DNA of 64,000 nucleotides. It comes from Cristatella mucedo (lineage: Eukaryota > Bryozoa > Phylactolaemata > Cristatellidae). Shown here piece after piece: positions 49,738 through 60,319 of the stretch; within the stretch, counting starts at the first letter, position 1; each line of letters opens with the position of its first letter. The position numbers were made by a program, and so were the translations under genes. The notes beneath the pieces are model-generated. The model saw nothing but the letters and a program-made list of their open reading frames with translations, did no database searches and was not told where the DNA came from. Location of the stretch: positions 121,001-185,000 of the forward strand of contig WPIO01000039.1 in NCBI GenBank assembly GCA_009760855.2. The letters run 5' to 3'.

Positions 49738-51346
49738 AGATCAGCTGTAGTCAGGCCACTTCTCAAAAAAGCGACACTAGACCAAGAGAACTTGAGAAAC
49801 TACCGCCCAGTCTCCCTTCTAACATAGCTATCAAAGACATTGAAACGGGTCATGGTGGACCAGCTGAACTCGTATATTGAAACTTCAAACCTAGTAAGTT
49901 CCAGTCTGGCTTTAGAGCTAGTCACTACACAGAGTCAGCATTGCTTCGGGTAGACAACGATCTACTTACAAATGCAGACATGGGTAGAGTATCTCTGCTT
50001 GTTTTGCTTGATCTTTCAGCAGCTTTTGATACTATCGATCACCAAGGCCTTCTTGATTGCCTCTCATCTCGCCTGGGCATCACTGGCACTGCTCTGCAAT
50101 GGTTCAATTCCTATCTCAGTGAGAGACTCCAGAGTATTGATGTGAATGGACTAGGATCATCCGAGGTACCTCTGAAATAAGGGGTACCTGCTAGGTCCGG
50201 TTCTTTTCATGGTTTACACTCTCCCTCCAGCCGATGTGATTGCCAAGCACAATCTAGGCTTTCACTTCTATGCGGATGACACTCAGTTGTACCTTTGCAG
50301 TGATCCCTCCCAGCCTTCGAGCACCTAGAATTCTCTCAACTCTCTTGCTGTATGCATTGATGACATCTATATATGGATGGCAGCAAACATTCTTAAATTG
50401 AATGATGGTAAAACCAACTTACCAATTATGGGCAAACCAAGTGAGATTCAGAAATTTGAAAGGCCGACGCTCAAAATCGGCCCTGTCAGCATATCTCCTG
50501 TTGAATCTGCACGAAATATAGGTGTCATGTTCTAAGGTGACCTTTCATTAGACTACCACATCAGCTCCACATTCAAGTCTGCCTACTTTCAGCTATTTAA
50601 CATTGCTAAAATTCGTGCTTGTTTAGACAAGGATTCCACATCTAAATTGGTCCATGCATTTGCGACATCCTGTCTTGGCTTCTGTAACTCACTGCTTGCT
50701 GGTCTACCGGCCTGCGAAGTCAGGCGCTTACGGCTGGTGCAAAACTCCGCAGCTAAGCTTGTCTGTCGTGAGCATCGCAGTTGCCACATCACTCCACTTC
50801 TCGCCGACCTGCACTGGCTACCAGTCAAGCAACGGATCGAATTCAAGGTTTTGTCGCTCACTTTAAGGTCACTTCATTCTTTGGCTCCAGCCTACCTATC
50901 AGATCTACTCCCCCACCAGGCCAAGCAAGCATCGTACCACCCTCTTTTCGGAATCCAAGAGTTTACCAATACCTCGTACAAGCCTCAAATCCTTTGGCGA
51001 CTGTGCATTTAGTTCGTGTGCTCCCAAAGCCTGGAACTCACTCCCGACTTGCGTCACGATATCCCATGACTTGACCACATTTAAAAAGAACTTAAAAAAA
51101 CACCTATTTAGGATAGCATTTAGTGGGTCCCTGTGATTCGTCCTTCATGTGCTTATGCGTACTGACATTGTGCATGCTGCCACTAACCACATTTGCATGC
51201 TTACCCTGTGCATGTCACCCCTAACCATGTTATTCATGTTGTTTATCAAGCATGATATTACTCACCATTCAATCGAGTTTTTCTGTGCAGGAAATGTAAA
51301 GCGCCTAGGAAGAGATTGAATTCTCGGAGGGCGCTTTATCAAGTGC

Positions 51347-51385
<39 letters not shown>
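49738..51385 (+). mobile_element. LINE A, RT core to 3' end
   Basis: From the RT fingers (codons near LDQENLRNYRPVSL) through motif A (LLDLSAAFDTIDHQ near 50,010) and a decayed YADD region near 50,265 to the full 3' end with (ATT)n at 51,350. The frame has a TAA just before the motif-B block and other breaks. Confidence 0.94.
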
Positions 51386-51386
<1 letters not shown>

Positions 51387-51389
51387 TAC

Positions 51390-52868
51390 TATCTGATAGG
51401 TAGGCTGGGACCAAAGAATGAATAGACCTAAAAGTGAGCGACAAAATGTTGAAATCGATGTGTTGCTGGACTGGGAGACAGTGCAGGTTGGCGAGAAGTG
51501 GTGTGATATGGCAGCTGCAACGCTCACGACAGACAAGCCTAGCTGTGGAGTTTTGCACCAGCTGTAAGCGCCTGACTTCGCAGGCCGGTAGACCAGCAAG
51601 CAGTGAGTTAAAGAAGCCAAGACAGGATGTCGCAAATGCATGGACCAATTTAGATGTGGAATCCAGGCCTAAACAAGCCCGAATTTTAGCAATGTTAAGT
51701 GGCTGAAATCGACTGGAGGGAGAGTATAAACCGTGAAAAGAACCGGACCTAGCACGGAGCCCTGAGGTACCCCATATTTCAGAGGTATCTCGGATGATCC
51801 TAGTCTATTCACATCAATACTCTAGAATCTCCCACTGAGATAGGAATTGAACCATTGCAGAACAGAGCCAGTGATGCTCAGGCGAGATGAGAGGCAATCA
51901 AGAAGAACTTGGTGATCGATAGTATCAAAAGCTGCCAATAGATCGAGCAAAACAAGCAGAGACACTCTACCTATGCCTGCATTCCTAAGTAGATCGTTGT
52001 CTACCCGAAGCAATGCTGACTCTGTGGAGTGACTAGCTCTAAAGCCAGACTGGAACTTACTAGCAAGGTTTGAAGTTTCAATATATGAGTTCAGCTGGTC
52101 CGCCACGACTCGTTCCAGTGTCTTTGATATAAGTGGTAGAAGGGAGACTGGGCGGTAGTTGCTCAAGTTCTCTTGGTCTAGTGTCACTTTCTTGAAAAGT
52201 GGCCTTGCTACAGCCTTTTTGGAAGGTGCTTAGACATGAACTTAAGCTAACAACATAGTTACGATGTTCATTACAAATAGCAGCAGCAGATCAATGCATT
52301 GTAGAAGCAGGACAGTGGGAATGGGGTCTAAAGGACTAGTTATATATTCTCTTTGATTGGCATATGAGCTTCAGAACGAAGTCGTTAGTGGTCTCCTTGA
52401 CTGTATATATAAGGGTACTGCATGGAATTGAGGGACAGGATGCTTGAGATGTTGCTGCCACCCTAAGGATAGAGTTCCTGATCTTGTCTATCTTGTTGAC
52501 AAAAAAGCTAGAAAAGCGATCAGCTAGATCATCACATGGATCAAGAGAGAAGGAGCTGACCTGGGGGCCGTTAAGGAGATGGTTTGATCGTAGACAACAG
52601 CATTTTTGGATTGTACATCTGTGATTCAACAAAGTTTGTATAGAGCTTAGACTTAGCTTTTGCTAGGATCGATTGATGCGACCTACAGTAGTCCTCGTAT
52701 GCCTGTGGTTGGATAGTCAGTCCTAATCTTGCATATGCTTTTTGAAGCTTGCTCCTAGTAGACCTAGCTAGCTTAGCGTCTGCGGTAAACCATAGGCCGC
52801 CTCGGCGAGGGAGCCCAGCACGCTTAGTCAGAGGTGCACACTCGTCGAGTATGTCAGCTAGTGTCGTG
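51390..52868 (-). mobile_element. LINE A copy, minus strand, tail to tail with the previous one
   Basis: Read on the minus strand: linker (RRGGLWFTADAKLARS near 52,790), SLDPCDDLADRFSSFFVNK near 52,530, NLSNYRPVSLLPLISKTLER near 52,150, motif A LLDLLAAFDTIDHQ near 51,930, and C-terminal ADLHWLPVKQ-like remnants near 51,480. It shares the (ATT)n run at 51,346-51,385 with the plus copy. Confidence 0.93.
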
Positions 52869-53324
52869 TTGTAAGCAATATAGCAATGATGAGCGGTCAG
52901 AAGATGGGTTGGGGTGAATCAGATATTCACACACTGATGTCAAAGGTCTTGAGGTTTCGCAATTCACACGTGATTTTTGATGAGGAGGGCGCCCTCGCAA
53001 GTTGAACGGGGTTGCAATTTTTTCACGATCGGTGATGATATTTAGACTGCTGCCGTCATGATAGTTTGACGAGGAGGGCTCACGGTACCTGAGCCCAGAC
53101 GAATTCGGCCTACGAAACAGGATTGGCCCAGCCTCGCTGATCTCGCTGGCCGGCTGGGACGTCCTGGTGGGCTCAACTGACTCCGATGAGATGGAGCACT
53201 CGTTCATGCCGCGAGTTGCCATTTCCAAACTTCGAGAGGCAGGCTGGCTGAAGGCCGGGCTTGGGCTGCCCAGCCGGCTCAGAGCAGGGTCAGCCGTTGC
53301 CTGGCCTCCAACAGTTTTGCGACC

Positions 53325-53810
53325 CTCGGCGACTTTCAGACCACGGGTCTCGGCTTGGCGTACCAGGCGTGGCAGTTCGTACACCGTGCTCTCCTGGACG
53401 AGCTGCTAGTGAGCGCTGCTATTAGCCGGTCATACCCCGGAACGGCCACCAACTGCCGACTTTGCAGCACCGAGGCTGAGACCGTCTGCCATGTCCTAAG
53501 CCACTGCCGACCGATGCTGCAAGCAATAACGGCTTGCCACAACCTGGTTCCGGGTCGCCTAATCGTGGCTCCTCCGGCTCCTGTGCTCTCGACAGGTCTC
53601 GCCGTCCACTCACCGGGGGTCCGGTTTGAGAGCCGGACACGGTCATCGACAACGGCACCGACACGGGACACAGTCGACGTAACGGTGCCGTCAGCAAGGA
53701 TGCCCTGTTGCTGACCAGAAATGGTTGAGCGGTTGGAGGCCATAGCCCGACTTTTCCTGACCGCAGGCTGCCGGCTATACGTGTTGGTGCTCTGTACGGG
53801 TTCTGGCTAT
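53325..53810 (+). mobile_element. R2-clade LINE, C-terminal fragment
   Basis: Plus frame 53355-53714 carries CRLCSTEAETVCHVLSHC, a C-x2-C-x8-H-x4-C knuckle of the type found before the endonuclease domain of R2-group retrotransposons. CHNLV follows where that group has RHN, and then VDVTVPSA as in the endonuclease motif. The frame stops at 53714; a diverged continuation (ARLFLTAGC) may follow in another frame. No RT core was found upstream, so this is a fragment. Confidence 0.6.
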
Positions 53811-54479
53811 TGACATCATGTCCGACAAGTGTCCTCAGGCCGGCATTGAGTCTACCCTCGAATAGTATTGCCAAGTCAGTGCAACGTGCTTCAACCCCAT
53901 CGAGCAGTGCTTCATTGATATTGAGTTTGTTGGGGTTCTCAGGACAAGCCAAGTACCCGCTGGGAGAAATTGTAAAGAGTAATCCTTTGTTCAGCAAAGT
54001 ATGCCAGAGATGAGAAATTATATAAATGAATTAGCAAGCATATGTAATTAGTGTGACTTATAATAACACTCTAAAAACATATTACTTCCTTTAAAGTGCA
54101 CGCTAGCAAGTAAAGAATAACAAGGCAATCAATTTCTGCTTGCGCCTTACCATTGTAACCTGCAAAATAGAATAAAGATCAGAAAGCGACTATTAGACTA
54201 CAGACACACACAAGGGAGATAACTCCACAACCCCCTCCACTCGAGGTCCATTTTCTGTCTGATTTCCATACACGCTTTAATTACAATAATATCTTTCTGC
54301 TAAGTAGCCAAATTGACAACTTCCTGCCCAAGCCTCCGTACAGGCCAAGCCTCCAGAGCTATGCCGAGATTCAACCATACCACCAAAAACACTCATTGCG
54401 ATCTACGTGAACTTACGCTGTTTTTAGGCTCTTCCTTTCTAGGAAGGGGAAGGAAACTCTGCGATAAGAGCACGATAGT
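53811..54479. other. No gene recognised
   Basis: A 191-codon minus frame (53422-53997) overlaps the R2-like fragment in antisense. Its distal part (NKLNINEALLDG) matches nothing recognised. Confidence 0.35.
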
Positions 54480-54740
54480 AAGTACTTGCAGTACAATTAA
54501 CGCGGACAAAGTGTACGAAACCAAGAACACGGTTTTTAGTTTCGCTTTAAATGCTGTTAAGTCAAGGCTGTCGTGGTCATCATCGACAGAGAGAGTTCCC
54601 TATTATAGGTGCTTGAGGAACTGAAAAGGTGGTCTGCAAAGGATTTGAGGTTGGTTATGGGAGGAGTACAGCTGAAAGTAGCAAGTCAGAGGGCACATGG
54701 CGATGCGAGGGCACACCTAATGAGTAAGTATTTCAACGTA
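54480..54740 (-). mobile_element. Diverged CR1/L2-like fragment
   Basis: CTTTAAATGCTGTTAAGTCAAG and CAAAGGATTTGAGGTTGG resemble antisense of the DLTTFKK and NLKSFGD codons of LINE A, at lower similarity than other copies. Confidence 0.5.
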
Positions 54741-54831
54741 AGCAAGCCAAAACAGGAGCACAGGGGAACCACGGGAAGTTAGTGACTGGGGCTTAAAAAG
54801 TTGCTGTAATATCAACAGGTGGTGCGCGATC

Positions 54832-55185
54832 GTCTAGCGTAATGTAATGCATCCCCGTCTGTAACTCCACAAAACTACAAAGACTATGTGTGTTTTACGC
54901 AGGAGAGTTTTGCATAGCGGACTCACAGCCTAAGCTGCTTTCGGTACGCATTCTGTGGCCAATCGACTTCATCTCACGCAGCAAAGAGAAGGTGGAAAGC
55001 ATAGCAGAGTCAGGAGAGCAGTTGAGGTAGTGGATAGCATGGAATTAGCAGCCTCAGGACCGCTGGAAAGGATGAGCCATAGTCGGGAGCATGAGAGTCT
55101 ATAGGAGGAGCGAGAAAGGTTGATAGTCACAGAGGACGAGGCGGAGGGGTGGCAGCGCATTGCTCGAAGTAACGCACTATTCGTT
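54832..55185 (-). mobile_element. LINE B 3' fragment
   Basis: On the minus strand it ends with GACGGGGATGCATTACATTAC. It shares TTACGCAGGAGAGTTTTG and CTAAGCTGCTTTCGGTACGC blocks with the copies at 57.3 and 60.5 kb. Confidence 0.82.
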
Positions 55186-55439
55186 TTATTTCTCGCCTTG
55201 ATGAATAGATTCGTTGGAGACGTTCCGCAAATCAAAAAACACCAACACTGCAAAAAATAATGCATCAGGGTGTATTTGGTTGTAGGTTTATCACGAGCAT
55301 CCTCATGCAGATTCAAGCGTGTGGCGAGGTTACTGTAATGCACCAGTCGACCCGACCGCCCACCATACGGGTCACGTGTATCGCCTGGTGGCGACACCTA
55401 GTAGGGAGACTCAATCCCGGCGGCCGGTCGACCGGAATG

Positions 55440-56560
55440 AGCATTCATGACGCCGATTGCTGGCCTAATACGAAAAGAGCTCGGCTCGAGGCCGTCTGAA
55501 CAGCTCCCGGCAAGCTCTAGCGGCGGCGGCGGCCATCCTGTTCCAGCTCAGGAGCCGTCCTTTCACGACGAAGCCCAGTACCGTACGCCCCGCGAAAGGA
55601 TCGCTCCGGTCGGCTGCGCAATGGCGGCGAGACTGGCAAGCGAACCGGCAACCTCTGTCACGTTTAAATTGCTCGGAAAGCGCGGATTTTCGCTCGACCC
55701 GGCGGCTCTTTTGTCGACGCAACTACAGTCTCGCGTTGCGTCGTCGTTGCTCTTCCTTCTCCACCGCCGCCGCCGCGGCCACCGCTCGGTTACCCGCAGC
55801 CGCCGCCGCCCGCCGAGTCGCTTTGCGTCGCATCGCTGCGTGGCTGGCGTCGCTCGCGGCCCGCCTCGCCACGACCCGCAGTCATTCGCGATTTCAGCCT
55901 GCGCAGCGCCTTGCACGCGGCGCCTCGCCGGATTGGCGGCGCCCGAGAGGTATTCTCGCGTATCTTCGGGTACCACTGCCGTTCCATTTTGAGAAGAGCT
56001 TTTCCAGAGAGCCAGCCCCTACGCCGTCGCCGCAGCTGCTCGCCAATGGCTACCGCCCCAGCGCCGGTCTAAGCGCCGGGTTCGCGCTCGAGCGAGCACT
56101 CCCGAGTGGCGGCAGACGGCACTTTGATCCATCCGACGCTATACGCGCTGGCAAGTCGAGCTTGTCCGCTATTAGCGCGAACGCTCGTTCGAAGCGAGCC
56201 CGTCCGCAAGCCCTCCGCAGCTTGCTTGCGAGCCCGTCGGCGAGTAGCGGCGGCGCGTCGCGGCGACTCCGATCGATTTCAAGCGTCGCGTCTCGCATCG
56301 CGTCGAGAGAGCCGCTCGCAGCGGCACCAGGTCAGTCGGGTGACTTAAGGTGGCACCGGAAGCGCTCAGGTCGATGATCGAGCGGCCGCAGCGGCCGCCG
56401 CTGTCGGATAGCTCTCGCACTTACGCTTTAGATCGGTGCACCGCCGGTCACTAGCAAAGATCGGCGATCTTTGCTAGTGACCGGCGCTCGGCGGCGCCCA
56501 GCAGTCGGAGCGAGCGAAGCGACGTCGGGCTGGACGGGGGCTTTCGCTAAATTTGCTACA
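55440..56560. promoter_or_regulatory. CpG-dense region, possible promoter or first exon
   Basis: About 1.1 kb rich in CG dinucleotides (GCGGCGGCGGCGG, CCGCCGCCGC), unlike its flanks, with long overlapping frames on both strands as expected for GC-rich DNA. An ATG in good context at 55,621 opens MAARLASEPATSVTFKLLGK and could be a first coding exon. No known family was assigned and no strong donor was found. Confidence 0.3.
56442..56486. repeat. Near-perfect 45-bp palindrome
   Basis: 21-nt arms starting CGCCGGTCACTAGCAAAG and ending CTTTGCTAGTGACCGGCG, around a 3-nt centre. At the edge of the CpG-dense region. Confidence 0.95.
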
Positions 56561-56764
56561 GTTCGCCGGCCGGTGTGTTGGCCACGGACGAGCCAGTTCA
56601 ATTCTAGTGGTGCTGGAAATTTAGAGTTTAAAATTCGCAGCTTGAGAGACTCTCGCTTGCGACAGCGCCTCTCCGAGCCGCCGCCCGTGGAGATCGGCGG
56701 CTATCTAAGCGCAATGAGCGACTAAAACCCGTTTCGTGCCGGATCGCCAGCTTACCGCTGATTG

Positions 56765-56940
56765 AATACTAGCTGATTGAACAGCCTCGTTTGTATGGCA
56801 GCAGAAGAGCCTTAACGGCCATCGCCGCCGATTGCAGCTGGCAATAAAGAAAGGATCGCTCGCTGCAGGATTCGAACGCACGACCCCGGTCGCGAAGAGC
56901 GAGCGCCTCATCTCCTGGGCTATCGCTTAGCTTCTCACCT
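56765..56940 (-). mobile_element. SINE1 copy abutting LINE A
   Basis: Minus strand: GGTGAGAAGCTAAGCGATAG start, B box GCGTTCGAATCC, GATTGC body, AATCAGCTAGTATT end. Confidence 0.82.
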
Positions 56941-59900
56941 GATGATCCCTGTGATGATTTAGCTAATCGCTTCTCTCGATTCTTTGTCCAGAAGATAGAC
57001 AGCATCAGGGAGTCCATCCCTGCGATGGCAGTACTCCCCCTAGAATGCTGTCCCTCAATTCCTTGCAATATCTCAATGTCTATGTTCAAGCAGGTCAGTA
57101 GTGATTTCGTCCTGATGTTCATATCCCAATCAAAGATGACAACAAGTCATTTGGACCCTACTCTCACTGTCCTGCTCCTACGTTGCATTGATCTGCTGCT
57201 GCCATTCGTAACTAATGTCGTAATTATGTCATTAGCCTCAGGTCATGTCCCCAGCATCTTTTAATGTAATGTGTGTCCGTCTGTAACTCTACAAAGCCAC
57301 AAAGGCTTTGTGGGTGTTACGCAGGAGAATTGTATATAGCTCACTTACAGCCTAAGCGGCTTTTGGTACGCATTGGGTAGCCAACACACTTCATCTCACG
57401 AAACAAAGAGAAAGTGGGAAGCATAGCAGAGTCAGGAGAGCAGTTGACTAAGTGAATAGCATGGAAGTAGTAGCTCAGGACCGCTGGAAAGGATGGGCCA
57501 TAGTCGGCAGCACGTGAGTAGTTGTCGTTTCGGAAGCATCGTGGAAGCGAGTTCCACAGTCCAGGACCTGCAGAGCTAAAGTTTCTGCCGACAACAGTCC
57601 TTAAGCGGAGGAATGCGACAGCTAATTTATTGTCCACACAGGACCTGAGAGCGCGAACAGGCTGAAACTGATGCAGCAGTTCAGCTAGGTACGAAGGAGC
57701 CAAGCCGTGGCGGGCCTTGTGGGTCAGCGTAAGAACTTTGCTCTGTATCCTTTGCTCAACCGGCAGCCATCCTAGCTCTTTTAGCAAAGGAGACATGTGG
57801 TGAAACCCCTGGGACTTGAAGACTAGCCTTGCAGCCATATTTATAGCCAGTTTTGGTGGCCTAGTGGCTTTCTTTGGTAGCCCAGCCAAAAGGGAATTCC
57901 AATAATCAAGCCGAGACAGAACTAAGGAGCTAGTTAAATTTTTTGCAAGCCACTGTGGAAGACAGCTTCTAATCTTGGATACGGATCGGACGTGATGGCT
58001 AGCAGTAGAAGCAGTTTTCTGCATGAAGCTTTTAAAATTGAGGCAGCTGTCGAAAACCACACCTAAATTTCATGCACGTAGTGATGGTGTCACAATAGCA
58101 TCACCTATTAGAAGAGCAAAGCCTTTTTAATCCAGCCACACGCTTAGTGCGTCCTATAAGCAGTAGTTCGGTTTTATCGTCATTTAGTTTAAAAAAGTTT
58201 TTCGACTTCCAGGATCGAATGTCGGAAAAGCAAGGATTCAGTTTATCAGCTGCTGCAGCAGATTTCGACGGTTTGAATGAAAAATACAGCTGAGTATCGT
58301 CAGCATAAAAGTGATATCCTGTTCTATGGACCTTAATAAATTTTCCCAGAGGTTGAGTATAAATGGAGAACAGCAAGGGACCGAGTACAGACTCTTGAGG
58401 GACTCCACAGGCAACCGGTCTCGTGTGTGAGACCTGACCCCACATGACACGGATTGAACACGGTCAGGCAAGTACGATTTAAACCACGCCAGTGCCTCGT
58501 CTACAAGACCGATCGTTGTTCTCAATCGTTCAAGCAGAACATCGTGATCAATGGTGTCGAAGGCAGCTGATAGATCTAGCAGAGCTAGCGCAGTGACATT
58601 ACCGTCATCGTTGCCACATAGAATGTCATTGTTAACACGTAGGAGAGCAGTTTTAGTGGAGTGCTGCTTCTGGAATTCTGATTGAAATGTTTCTGACACT
58701 TCATTATTTCTAACATGAGCAACTAGCTGCTAGGCGACAATTTTTTCAAGAATCTTCGACAAGAAAGGAAGAAGGAAAACTGGGCTATAGTTTGCAAGGA
58801 CCTCTGTATCTAATCCAGGCTTTTTAAGTATGAGCCTGACGATTGCCGATTTGAAGGACTTGGGGATACAACATCTATTTCTAAAGAAGCATTAAAAATC
58901 ACGGTTATGGCAGGGCTAAGTTAGTCTGCAATGAAGACCACAGAGACAATGGTATAGGGTCTTCAGGAGACGAGCTCTTTTTACTAGACCTTATTAAGGC
59001 AGCCACATCACATGCAGAGACCTCGAAGAACCTTAAATGATTGTCACAGGCTGTGATTCCACAATTGCTTTACTCGGATGGGGCTTTATGGAAGTACGAA
59101 TGTGCACAGTTTGTTCAGCAAAGAAGGCTGAAACCTTTCGGCTGAGCCGTAATTATCTGGATAGTCAGACCTCTCAGCATTGGCCAGTAAATTGTTTACT
59201 GTCTTCTAAATCTGTTTTGGGTACGACTGGCACAAATTCAGTTTTCGAGTGAAAAAAGAAGCTCCGATTTTTTTAAGCTTCCGGGTGGGGACTCGAGGGA
59301 AGTCTTTGAAATTGACTAGATCTGCACCAGACCCCGATTTCTTAAAGCGACGTTCAAGCCTGCGCTCAGCACTGCGCATCTTTTGAAGTTTTTTGTAAAT
59401 TGAAAAGCATCTCCACGACTCTGTACACGGATAGAATGGATGGGAGCATGCTTATCAAGAACACTCCTGAGTGTCACGTTCACTGCAGCAGTGAGGGTAC
59501 CGAGGCTGTCAATCGAGTCTGGATGCAGATCAAGAAGATCTGAAACACAAACAGATTTTTAAAATGTGTCTATGTCAATGCTTTTTAAGTTACGTCGCTG
59601 TAAAAGTTCGACATTACCCTGAAAGCACAACGTAGCCGAAACAGTAAATGAGACCAAACAATGATCCGAGAGGGTCAGCGAGCACACCACAAGGTCAGTG
59701 CGAGAGTCATCCTTAGAAAAGCTGTAGTCAGGCCACTATTCAAGAAAGCGACGCTAGACCAAGAGAACTTGAGCAACTACCGCCCAGTCTCCCTTCTACC
59801 ATTCCTATCAAAGACACTGGAACGAGTCGTAGCACACCAGCTGAACTCATATATTGAAACTTCAAACCTTGCTAGTAAGTTCCAGTCTGGCTTTAGAGCT

Positions 59901-60318
59901 AGTCACTACACAGAGTCAGCATTGCTTCGGGTAGACAACGATCTACTTACAAATGCAGACATGGGTAGAGTATCTCTGCTTGTTTTGCTTGATCTTTCAG
60001 CAGCTTTTGATACTATCGATCACCAAGCTCTCCTTGAGTGCCTCTCATATCGCCTGGGCATCACTGGCACTGTTCTGCAATGGTTCGATTCCTATCTCAG
60101 TGGGAGATTCTCGAGTATTGATGTGAATGGACTAGGATCATCCGAGGTACCTCTGAAATAAGGGGTACCTCAGGGCTCCGTGCTAGGTCCGGTTCTTTTC
60201 ATGGTTTACACTCTCCCTCCAGCTGATGTGATTGCCAAGCACACTCTAGGCTTTCACTTCTATGCGGATGAGACACTCAGTTGTACCTTTGCAGTGATCC
60301 CTTCCAGCCTTCGAGCAC
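56941..60318 (+). mobile_element. LINE A copy interrupted by LINE B
   Basis: First part 56941-57262 (linker: LANRFSRFFVQKIDSIRESIP-like, then LASGHVPSIF). Second part 59716-60318 (AVVRPLFKKATLDQENLSNY, motif A LLDLSAAFDTIDHQ near 59,995, TAA before motif B, FYAD near 60,258). The two parts are contiguous in other copies. It ends abruptly at the satellite arm at 60,318. Confidence 0.9.
57263..59715 (-). mobile_element. LINE B (CR1/L2-like), inserted in LINE A
   Basis: Minus strand, (ATTAC)-type 3' end at 57263. Remnants from 5' to 3': FQKQHSTKTALLRVNND near 58,640, motif A ALLDLSAAFDTIDHD near 58,560, motif [17 protein letters not shown] near 58,390, motif [13 protein letters not shown] near 58,300. 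A 239-codon open stretch (57341-58060) with VLSRLDYWNSLLAGLPKKA and LKELGWLPVEQRI follows. Frameshifts separate these. It is clearly a different family from LINE A. Confidence 0.92.
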
Positions 60319-60319
60319 A

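Noticed and set aside
53422-53997. 191-codon minus frame, one of the longest in the window
   Set aside because: It runs antisense through the R2-like CCHC region, so most of it is a shadow. The remaining part matches nothing known.
55621-55740. First exon of a DNA polymerase epsilon subunit 2-like gene (TFKLLGKRGFSL)
   Set aside because: The resemblance is a handful of residues, no good donor follows, and no further exon was found.
53325-60318. An intact, active retrotransposon
   Set aside because: Every LINE copy read here has stops or frameshifts in the RT region or lacks most of it.
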